Origin: JANMQK01 sp031370485 | GTDB taxonomy: Bacteria; Acidobacteriota; Polarisedimenticolia; Gp22-AA2 | NCBI GenBank assembly: GCA_031370485.1 | Contig: JANMQK010000011.1 | Span: 1 to 6,612, forward strand | Direction of reading: 5' to 3' | DNA: 6,612 bases | The notes under the pieces: model-generated | What the model was told of the DNA's origin: nothing | The model's input: only the letters and a program-made list of their open reading frames with translations | Databases searched by the model: none | In this document: in pieces, positions 1 to 5,510 of the stretch | Numbering within the stretch: position 1 is the stretch's first letter | How the letters are laid out: every line of letters begins with the position of its first letter | Position numbers and translations under genes: made by a program

Positions 1-909
1 ATCCACCTCCTCCGGGACGGCGCCCGCCGCCTCGAGGGCCAGGCGCATGGCGCGGGTCGACTCCTCCCCCTGCCCGCTCATGTGGACCCGATGGTGGGCG
101 TCGCAGGTCGACGCGTACCCGGAGACCTCCGCATACGCGCGCGCCCCGCGGGCCCGCGCGTGCTCGCTGTCCTCCAGGACCAGGATCCAGGCCCCTTCCC
201 CCAGGACGAAACCGCTCCGGTCGCGGTTGAACGGCCGCGAGGCGCGTTCCGGCCGGTCGTTCCACCCGACGGCCGCCGCCCGCATGCGGCAGAACCCTTC
301 CATCATCCCGCGCGTGATGCAAGCCTCGGCGCCCCCGGTGACGACTATCGGCTGATCTCCCCGGCGGATGGCGTGCCAGGCATAGCCGATGGCGTCGGTG
401 CTGCTGGTGCAGCCATTGCTGAGGACGTGCGACGGGCCGGTGAAGCCGAAACGGATGCTGATCTCGCTGCTCAACATGCCGAGGACGGAGGAGGAGATCG
501 CGAACGGGTTCACCCGGCGGATGCCCTGCCGGTAGTAGGCCTCGTACTGCCTCTCGGCGAAATCGATGGCGCCGGCCCCGCTGCCGATCACGACACCGAT
601 GCGCGCCCTTGCCTCCGGGGCGAGGGACGCCGCATCGAGACCGGCGTCCACGAGCGCCTCGTCCGCCGCGGCGATGGCCAGCGGCACGACCCGGCCGACG
701 CGCGCCAGATCCTCGGGGGGCAGGTGCGCGGCGGGATCGAACCCGGGCACCTCCCCCGCCACCTGGGAGGGAAGCTCGGCGGGGTCGAAGGTCGCGATAC
801 GCCGCGTGGCGCTCCGCCCTTCGCGCAACCCCTCGAAGAAGGCCTGCCGCCCGATCCCGAAGGGGGAGATGATGCCCATCCCGCTGATGATCACGCGCCG
901 TCCGCTCAT
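1..909 (-). CDS. Beta-ketoacyl-ACP synthase, FabF/KAS II-like (partial, C-terminus missing)
   Basis: Decarboxylating Claisen condensation of malonyl-ACP with an acyl thioester, in the cytoplasm, for fatty-acid or polyketide-like chain extension. I translated it from the ATG at 909-907; the frame stays open to the window edge, giving 303 residues of the roughly 410 usual for the family. Visible features: an N-terminal thiolase-fold start (VIISGMGIISPFG, about residues 6-18), GVVIGSGAG (105-113), the nucleophile motif SNGCTSSTDAIG with the predicted catalytic Cys167, TGGAEA (191-196), and RPFNRDRSGFVLGEGA (225-240), equivalent to the FabF RPFDxxRDGFVxGEGA block. The two catalytic histidines (HGTxT and the later NSFGFGGHN region) lie beyond the edge. 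A Shine-Dalgarno AGGAAGG sits 7 nt before the ATG. It lies 32 bp downstream of the GT87-like gene on the same strand, so the two are probably co-transcribed. The nucleophile context differs from housekeeping FabF (usually ACAT/AGxHAIG), which suggests a specialised paralogue. The family is clear; the product is unknown. Confidence 0.93.
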   Translation of the reverse strand, partial: MSGRRVIISGMGIISPFGIGRQAFFEGLREGRSATRRIATFDPAELPSQVAGEVPGFDPAAHLPPEDLARVGRVVPLAIAAADEALVDAGLDAASLAPEARARIGVVIGSGAGAIDFAERQYEAYYRQGIRRVNPFAISSSVLGMLSSEISIRFGFTGPSHVLSNGCTSSTDAIGYAWHAIRRGDQPIVVTGGAEACITRGMMEGFCRMRAAAVGWNDRPERASRPFNRDRSGFVLGEGAWILVLEDSEHARARGARAYAEVSGYASTCDAHHRVHMSGQGEESTRAMRLALEAAGAVPEEVD

Positions 910-916
910 GGATCCG

Positions 917-923
917 CCTTCCT
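917..923 (-). promoter_or_regulatory. Ribosome binding site of the ketosynthase gene
   Basis: AGGAAGG on the minus strand lies 7 nt before the ATG at 909-907, inside the 32-bp gap after the GT87 stop codon. It supports the chosen ketosynthase start and suggests independent translation initiation within a shared transcript. Confidence 0.6.
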
Positions 924-941
924 GGGAGAGCCTAGAGTTTA

Positions 942-2435
942 TCATCCGGCGGCGCGGGCGCCCTCAAAATTGTCCGGCCCCGCGCGGGCCGCGAAACGCG
1001 CGCGCAGCCAGTCCCCGAGCAGAAGCAGGTAGAACGGCACGTATTCCAGCCAGCGCACCCAGGGGTACGGCTCGGTCCCAAGGCCGGCGGCGCCGAGGTT
1101 CGCGTAGGCGAGGACCACGAGCCCCGACATCAGTATCCAGGCGCGCGACGGCTGAAGACAAAGCCAGGGGAGAATCCACAGCAGGTACCACGGGTGCAGC
1201 GTCGGGGACAGGACAAGCACGGTCGCGGTGAGCAGGTACGCGCCACGCCACGGCTCCATCCCCCGCCGCACGATGAGAAGAGCGGCGGTGAGGATGGCGG
1301 CCGCGCACACGCCGCGCGCCAGGTCCATCGCGTAGACGTGGGGATAGAGCAGGTCGACCGCCCCGCTCCCCGGCAGATGGGTCCGGACCCAGGCGATCGC
1401 GGCCTTGAGGGATGGTGTGGGATTGCAGGCGGCGATGGCCGCGTGCAGTAATCCGAAAACCGAGTCGTTCGCCTGCCAGCGCCGCGCGTAGTCTCCGAGC
1501 CCGCTCGCGAGGTCGCTTCCCGCGGCGCGGAAGGGCCAGTAGGCCGCTCCGGCCAGCAGGGGGACCGCCAGGAGAGTCCTCCACCGCAGCGAGCGCAGGA
1601 AAGGCAGCACCAGCAGGAACGGGAAGATCTTGACCAGCCCGCCCACCGTCAGCGCGACCGCCGCGTTCAGATCTCTCTTCTGTATAATCGCGACGGTCGC
1701 GAGCAGGACGCAGACAACCCCGGCCGGCTCCAGGTGGCCGCTCCAGGCCACCTCGATAACCGCCAGCGGATTCCAGGCGTAGATCAGGATCAGGAGCGGC
1801 GAAGCCCGCCGGAGGGCGAGGATTCGGAGAAGCGCCAGGATCACCGCGAGGTCGGCGAGGACCAGCAGGGCCTTCAGACCGGTCACGCCAAGTCCGGCGA
1901 AGGCTGTGGCCGCGAACAGGGCCTGCGCGACGGGCGGGTAGATGGTCCGCACGTCGGTGTGCGGAAGTAGCACGAACCCTTCGTCCCGGAGGTGCGCGAG
2001 ACGCGGGGATCCCGGCGGGTCGGAATAGGGGTTCATTCCGGACGCCACCACGCGGCCGTCCCACACGTAACGGAGGAGGTCGTCGCTGAGCGCCGGGGCC
2101 GCCGCGACGAAGCCCGCCCTGAAAAGCAGGCTGAACGCCAGCACCGTCGCGACCCGGCGGTCCCTTGGGAACCCGGGCTCCCCCCTGCTGCGGAGCGCCA
2201 GGAATACCGCGCAGAGATAACAGGAAAATACGGCGGCATAGAGCGCCAGGAACGGCGCCGTGCCGCCTGCCCGTGGAGGGGCCAGCAGCATGAAGAGGAA
2301 CCCGGCCTGCATGGCGACGCCGAGAGCCGCAAGAAGCCGCGGCGAGGCCGCAGGGCCACCATGACCGTTCTGCGGGCCGTCGTGCTGGCCGCCTATTTCG
2401 GGACCCTCTTCGTGCTGGCGATTTACGGCTGCCAC
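942..2435 (-). CDS. GT87-like polyprenyl-phosphate-dependent mannosyltransferase-type membrane glycosyltransferase
   Basis: Predicted GT-C fold integral membrane glycosyltransferase. Enzymes of this family (GT87/DUF2029, related to actinobacterial alpha-mannosyltransferases) use polyprenyl-phosphate sugars on the outer face of the cytoplasmic membrane. The 497-residue translation has about ten or more hydrophobic segments. A conserved acidic SDD (117-119) in the first extracytoplasmic loop is followed by RYVWDGRVVASGMNPY (122-137), a family hallmark. Further blocks are TIYPPVAQ (164-171), YAWNPLAVIE...WSGHLEP (219-237), GGLVKIFPFLLVLPF (265-279) and HPWYLLWILPW (414-424). The start is uncertain. 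A GTG at 2435 has a perfect AGGAGGT 7 nt upstream and preserves a full first membrane helix (about residues 34-52), but it overlaps the divergent GT2 gene by 75 bp. An ATG at 2312 avoids the overlap but removes half of that helix and has no evident Shine-Dalgarno. The stop is 32 bp before the ketosynthase gene. Sugar and acceptor cannot be determined. Confidence 0.88.
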   Translation of the reverse strand: MAAVNRQHEEGPEIGGQHDGPQNGHGGPAASPRLLAALGVAMQAGFLFMLLAPPRAGGTAPFLALYAAVFSCYLCAVFLALRSRGEPGFPRDRRVATVLAFSLLFRAGFVAAAPALSDDLLRYVWDGRVVASGMNPYSDPPGSPRLAHLRDEGFVLLPHTDVRTIYPPVAQALFAATAFAGLGVTGLKALLVLADLAVILALLRILALRRASPLLILIYAWNPLAVIEVAWSGHLEPAGVVCVLLATVAIIQKRDLNAAVALTVGGLVKIFPFLLVLPFLRSLRWRTLLAVPLLAGAAYWPFRAAGSDLASGLGDYARRWQANDSVFGLLHAAIAACNPTPSLKAAIAWVRTHLPGSGAVDLLYPHVYAMDLARGVCAAAILTAALLIVRRGMEPWRGAYLLTATVLVLSPTLHPWYLLWILPWLCLQPSRAWILMSGLVVLAYANLGAAGLGTEPYPWVRWLEYVPFYLLLLGDWLRARFAARAGPDNFEGARAAG

Positions 2436-3860
2436 CGGTCATACCTCCTGTATCTCTATTACCGTCGCCGGAGCCTGACGCCCGGCCCGCCGCTCAACCG
2501 GCTGCCGGTCGTGACCGTGCAGCTTCCGGTTTACAACGAGCGGTTCGTCGTGACCCGCCTGATCGAGTCCGCCTGCCGCCTCGAGTACCCGAGCGACCGG
2601 ATCGAGTTCCAGGTCCTGGACGACTCGACCGACGACACCGTCGAGATCGCGGCCACGGCGATCGCACGGATGCGGCGGCTTGGCCACGACATCGTACACA
2701 TCCGCCGGGAAGGGCGCGACGGGTACAAGGCGGGGGCCCTGGCCGCGGGGCTTCGCCGGGCCCGCGGAGAGTTCATCGTGATCTTCGACGCCGATTTCGT
2801 GCCGCGACCGGGGTTCGTGCGCGATCTAATCGGGCATTTCGGCCATCCCCGCGTGGGCATGGTCCAGGCCCGCTGGGTCCACCTGAACCGCGACCAGTCC
2901 CTCCTGACGCGGATCCAGTCGATGCTCCTGGACGGGCACTTCGCCATCGAGCACGCCGCGCGCCATCACGCCGGCCTGTTCTTCAACTTCAACGGCACCG
3001 CCGGGATCTGGAGGCGCGCTTGCATCGAGTCGGCGGGCGGCTGGCAGGCCGACACGCTGACGGAGGACCTCGACCTGTCGTACCGGGCCCAGATGGCCGG
3101 GTGGCGGTTCGTCTTCGTCTCCGACGTCACGGCCCCGGGCGAGCTTCCCGCGGACATGGATTCGTTCCGCTCGCAGCAGCAGCGCTGGACCCGTGGAGCC
3201 ATCCAAACGGGGATCAAAATCCTCCCGCGGCTGCTCCGCCACCGTCTTCCCGCCGCGGTCAAGGCCGAAGGGGTCTTCCACCTGACCAACAACGTCGCGT
3301 ACCTGTTCATGGTCCTGCTCGCCCTGTTGATCGTGCCGGCCATGATCATCCGGCAGTCGTGGGGGCTGCAGGCGCTGCTCCTCACCGACCTGCCGCTGTT
3401 CCTTTCGACCACGGCCTCCCTGTCCGGTTTCTACCTGGCGTCGCAGCGCGAAGTGGGCGCCGGGAGAAAGACCTCCGTGGCGCTCCTTCCCTGCCTCATC
3501 GCCCTCGGGATCGGGATCAGCCTGAACAACGCCCGGGCCGTCGTGGGGGGTCTCCGGGGCCGAAAGACCGAGTTCGTCCGCACTCCGAAGCGCTGCCAGA
3601 CCGGGAGCGGCTCCCCTGCCAGCGAACGGTCCCTTCCGCCCGGCTACAGGATCCCCGCCGGGGTCCCCTGGATCGCGGCCGAAGCGGCGCTCGGCCTCTA
3701 CTTCGCCCTCGCATGCGCGTTCGCCATCCACGAGAAGATGTACGCCTCGCTGCCTTTTCTTGCTCTCTTCCTCTTCGGCTTCCTTTACGCCCCCTTCCTC
3801 TCCCTAAGACAGGCCTGGGAGCGCCGCCTCGACCGCCCCGCTCCCACCCACACGGCCTAG
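2361..3860 (+). CDS. CESA-like family 2 glycosyltransferase (cellulose synthase/glucomannan synthase-type)
   Basis: Processive-type, inverting GT2 enzyme of the cytoplasmic membrane that would transfer sugar from a nucleotide-sugar donor, resembling bacterial CESA_CaSu-type proteins and plant glucomannan 4-beta-mannosyltransferases. The 499 residues are full length for this group. Order: a membrane segment (about 4-25); a cytoplasmic GT-A domain starting PVVTVQLPVYNE (49-60) with the UDP-binding DD at 87-88 in VLDDSTDD; the metal-binding DAD at 143-145 (IFDADFVP); FNFNGTAGIWRR (208-219); the catalytic TED at 234-236 (TLTEDLDLSYRAQ); the acceptor-site QxxRW as QQQRW at 272-276; then several membrane segments (about 308-330, 338-360, 372-395, 436-456, 462-482) and a conserved RKTEFVRTPK (401-410). 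All catalytic motifs are intact. The frame is open upstream to 1992, but that extension is antisense to the GT87 gene and lacks family similarity; the ATG at 2361 places the membrane helix correctly, with only a weak AGGG 5 nt upstream. It is divergent from the GT87 gene. Confidence 0.94.
   Translation: MTVLRAVVLAAYFGTLFVLAIYGCHRSYLLYLYYRRRSLTPGPPLNRLPVVTVQLPVYNERFVVTRLIESACRLEYPSDRIEFQVLDDSTDDTVEIAATAIARMRRLGHDIVHIRREGRDGYKAGALAAGLRRARGEFIVIFDADFVPRPGFVRDLIGHFGHPRVGMVQARWVHLNRDQSLLTRIQSMLLDGHFAIEHAARHHAGLFFNFNGTAGIWRRACIESAGGWQADTLTEDLDLSYRAQMAGWRFVFVSDVTAPGELPADMDSFRSQQQRWTRGAIQTGIKILPRLLRHRLPAAVKAEGVFHLTNNVAYLFMVLLALLIVPAMIIRQSWGLQALLLTDLPLFLSTTASLSGFYLASQREVGAGRKTSVALLPCLIALGIGISLNNARAVVGGLRGRKTEFVRTPKRCQTGSGSPASERSLPPGYRIPAGVPWIAAEAALGLYFALACAFAIHEKMYASLPFLALFLFGFLYAPFLSLRQAWERRLDRPAPTHTA
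2443..2449 (-). promoter_or_regulatory. Candidate ribosome binding site for the upstream GTG start of the GT87 gene
   Basis: Minus-strand AGGAGGT ends 7 nt before the GTG at 2435-2433, a canonical spacing. On the plus strand the same bases encode Tyr-Leu-Leu of the GT2 N-terminal membrane segment, so the match could be a by-product of that coding sequence. It is the main evidence for the longer GT87 reading frame. Confidence 0.45.
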
Positions 3861-3864
3861 AGAG

Positions 3865-3878
3865 CCGGGGCTCCCCGG
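3865..3878 (+). terminator. Short GC hairpin just after the GT2 stop (weak terminator candidate)
   Basis: CCGGGGCTCCCCGG starts 5 nt after the GT2 stop codon and folds into a 5-6 bp GC stem with a 2-4 nt loop. No T-tract follows, so it does not meet the form of an intrinsic terminator. It could slow polymerase or protect the mRNA 3' end. Confidence 0.25.
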
Positions 3879-3931
3879 ATGCGCAGGGCGGCAGCCCGGC
3901 GAGGCTTGCGAGGGTCTGGTCCAGAAAGGGC

Positions 3932-3960
3932 TTGACGCCGCGCCCCCCGCGCCGTACATG
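3932..3960 (+). promoter_or_regulatory. Possible sigma-70-type promoter for the TPR-protein gene
   Basis: TTGACG (5 of 6 to the -35 consensus) at 3932-3937 and TACATG (3 of 6 to the -10 consensus) at 3955-3960 are separated by 17 bp, about 90 nt upstream of the ATG at 4050. The -10 match is poor, and the spacing and -35 are the only good features. The 189-bp gap after the GT2 gene shows nothing else beyond this site and the short hairpin at its start. Confidence 0.3.
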
Positions 3961-4049
3961 ACCATCTCGATACCTTCATGATCCATCGGCCACGCTGAAG
4001 GCCCCGTCCAGAGCGAGTTTCCGGGGACCCTCGGCACTGGGGAGGGAGT

Positions 4050-5258
4050 ATGCCCGGACGTCGGCAGGTCTCGCGCTTCATGGCGCTCGGGATGGTCCTC
4101 CTCCTGCCCGCCCTGGTGCGACCGGCTGCCGAGGCGCGGGGGTTCGAGCGCGCGGGCCCCGGGGCCGACGCCGCCCCCCCGGTCACTTCCTGCGTGCTGG
4201 AGCTCAGCGGGTTCGACTCCGCCGGGGACCCGGTCGTGAGCACTCCGGCCTATGCGCTCGAGCGGCCGGGGCTTCTCATCGTGCCGATCCACGCGCTGGG
4301 CGGGTCCTCGCCGCGATGGGAAAGGCTGCGCGTCGTTCCTGACCCGGGAGATCGCGGGTCGGGGCATGGCACCGGGTATGAAGTCACCGAGGCGCTTGAA
4401 ATTATGGCGCAGTCCGACCTCGCCGTTCTGAGGGCCCCCGGCCTGGCCGCCTGCGCGCCGGCCCCCGGAGACAGGGCCACCCTCGCTGCCGGGCAGCGTC
4501 TCGTCGGCGTCAGAGATCGCTTTGGCTACAGGCCCCGGGTCTTTACGGCGATCGTCGAGAGATCGGTCGCCATCCCGGGGGGCTCTGGCTTCGCCCTGGT
4601 GAGAGTCCCCGACGGCGGCGGGGCGGAAACCGGGTTTCTTACCGATCGAACCGGGCGCCCCGTCGCATCGCTCCTGCCTCACTACCCGGCGGGGGACAGG
4701 TCCCTGGCGGGGGCGGCGGCCATCGACGGCAAGGAGCTGCTCGGCGCGGCGGAAGGGCCGGGACTGCCCCCCCGCGAGGCGTTCGAGTCTAAGGCGGCGC
4801 CGGAATGGAGCGCGACTCCCGCCGGAGTGCTTCTCAGCGCCCTTCTCCTGACGCGCGACGATCAGATCGACCGATCGATCGATTTGCTCGACCAGGTCAT
4901 GGGCGCGACGTCCCCCTCCGCCGACCTGCTGGTGACCCGCGGCTCCCGTAAATTCAGGCGCGGACGGATCCAGGGCGCCATCGACGATTTCACCGCCGCC
5001 ATCCAGGCGGAGCCGGGGCTGCGCCTGGCACATTACAATCTCGGGATCGCGCTGGGGGCCACGGGCAGGTACGGCGCGGCCAGCGAGGCTTTTGAACGGG
5101 CGCTCTCCCTCGATCCGTCCCACGCCCGGACCCATTTCCAGCTGGCCATGGCTCTGCAGGCCGCGCACATGCCGGACCGCGCCCGCCGGGAACTCGACGC
5201 TCTCGGGCGCCTCGACCCCCCTCTGGCCGCTGAGCTTCAGCAAATGCTCGGTTTCTGA
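4050..5258 (+). CDS. Secreted pseudo-serine-protease-like domain fused to C-terminal TPR repeats
   Basis: 402-residue exported protein of unknown specific role. An N-terminal signal peptide is visible: basic MPGRRQVSR, hydrophobic MALGMVLLLPALV, and a likely cleavage site after AEA (about residue 29). Residues 45-230 read like a diverged trypsin/HtrA (S1C) fold: LIVPIHALGG (76-85) matches the catalytic-His block (His81), QSDLAVLRAPG (121-131) the catalytic-Asp block (Asp123), and GGGAETGFLTDRTGRPVASL (189-208) the GNSGGPLL..GxVVG block, with Glu193 where Ser should be. From about 256 to 391 the sequence falls into four 34-residue TPR-like units (256-289 degenerate, 290-323, 324-357, 358-391), the third being the clearest (AHYNLGIALGATGRYGAASEAFERALSLDPS). 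TPRs usually scaffold protein contacts, so a non-catalytic periplasmic binding or assembly role is inferred. GGAGG at 4041-4045 precedes the ATG. Only two cysteines (48 and 135) remain in the mature protein. The ORF and TPRs are firm; the protease homology is tentative. Confidence 0.88.
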   Translation: MPGRRQVSRFMALGMVLLLPALVRPAAEARGFERAGPGADAAPPVTSCVLELSGFDSAGDPVVSTPAYALERPGLLIVPIHALGGSSPRWERLRVVPDPGDRGSGHGTGYEVTEALEIMAQSDLAVLRAPGLAACAPAPGDRATLAAGQRLVGVRDRFGYRPRVFTAIVERSVAIPGGSGFALVRVPDGGGAETGFLTDRTGRPVASLLPHYPAGDRSLAGAAAIDGKELLGAAEGPGLPPREAFESKAAPEWSATPAGVLLSALLLTRDDQIDRSIDLLDQVMGATSPSADLLVTRGSRKFRRGRIQGAIDDFTAAIQAEPGLRLAHYNLGIALGATGRYGAASEAFERALSLDPSHARTHFQLAMALQAAHMPDRARRELDALGRLDPPLAAELQQMLGF

Positions 5259-5269
5259 GTTCTCCGAGC
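5246..5269 (+). terminator. Hairpin spanning the TPR-gene stop codon (weak terminator candidate)
   Basis: GCTCGG (5246-5251) and CCGAGC (5264-5269) are perfect complements around a 12-nt loop that contains the TGA stop at 5256-5258. No T-tract follows directly, so intrinsic termination is doubtful. Confidence 0.25.
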
Positions 5270-5351
5270 CACGCGTCATTTCGGGTCCCGGGTCCTTGAG
5301 AATCAACACTCTACAATTGTCATATTTCCTACGTTAAATCCAATTTCAGAC

Positions 5352-5379
5352 TTGCCGTTCCGTCTTTGTTACATATATT
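5352..5379 (+). promoter_or_regulatory. Probable sigma-70-type promoter of the TonB-dependent receptor gene
   Basis: TTGCCG (5352-5357, 4 of 6 to consensus) and TATATT (5374-5379, 5 of 6) are separated by 16 bp. They lie in a distinctly AT-rich island: positions 5301-5380 have 26 G/C in 80 bases (about 33%), against very GC-rich flanks. Transcription would start near 5386, leaving a leader of about 125 nt. Alternative hexamers in the same island, such as TTGAGA at 5296-5301, TACAAT at 5312-5317 and TTGTCA at 5317-5322, do not pair at proper spacing. Confidence 0.45.
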
Positions 5380-5382
5380 TGA

Positions 5383-5401
5383 CCCCGCTTTGGTGGCGGG
5401 G
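5383..5401 (+). other. Leader hairpin in the 5' untranslated region of the receptor gene
   Basis: CCCCGC (5383-5388) pairs perfectly with GCGGGG (5396-5401) around the loop TTTGGTG. The hairpin would fall at the extreme 5' end of the transcript predicted from the promoter just upstream. The GGGG half could instead pair with the seven-C run at 5412-5418. No known riboswitch family was recognised. The rest of the leader to 5510 shows no other clear element except the GGAGG Shine-Dalgarno at 5495-5499. Confidence 0.35.
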
Positions 5402-5510
5402 ACGTTGTACTCCCCCCCGAGGGCGATACTGGCAGGGCGCGCCGAACGCGTCCGATTTGGAGACGACGGAACGGCTCCGGCCCGGACTCTGACTGGAGGG
5501 GACAGGGACG

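Noticed and set aside
82..1032. A 316-codon plus-strand frame over the ketosynthase region
   Set aside because: It is the shadow of the minus-strand ketosynthase, whose translation shows the nucleophile and GEG motifs; the plus-strand product has no recognisable features.
1992..2360. N-terminal extension of the GT2 reading frame by 123 codons
   Set aside because: It is charged low-complexity sequence antisense to the GT87 gene and lacks family similarity; the family membrane helix begins right after the ATG at 2361.
964..2442. A 492-codon minus-strand frame overlapping the GT87 gene, with an ATG directly after AGGAGGT
   Set aside because: The translation is Arg/Gly/Pro-rich and lacks membrane segments or motifs, and the ATG is too close to the Shine-Dalgarno. 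The frame 942-2435 carries all GT87 motifs.
2826..3731. A 301-codon minus-strand frame opposite the GT2 gene
   Set aside because: It is antisense to intact GT2 catalytic motifs, with an Arg/Gly/Asp-rich translation that matches no protein pattern.
5281..5295. Short repeated GGGTCC units (TCGGGTCCCGGGTCC) after the TPR gene
   Set aside because: Only two adjacent copies of a GC-rich hexamer are present; this is too short to support a repeat, operator or terminator.
3804..5309. A 501-codon minus-strand open frame across the TPR gene and the preceding intergenic region
   Set aside because: It is antisense to a protein with a clear signal peptide and TPR repeats; its translation is low-complexity, rich in Gly, Arg, Pro and Glu, with no domain pattern. 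This is expected from the GC-rich codon use of the real gene.
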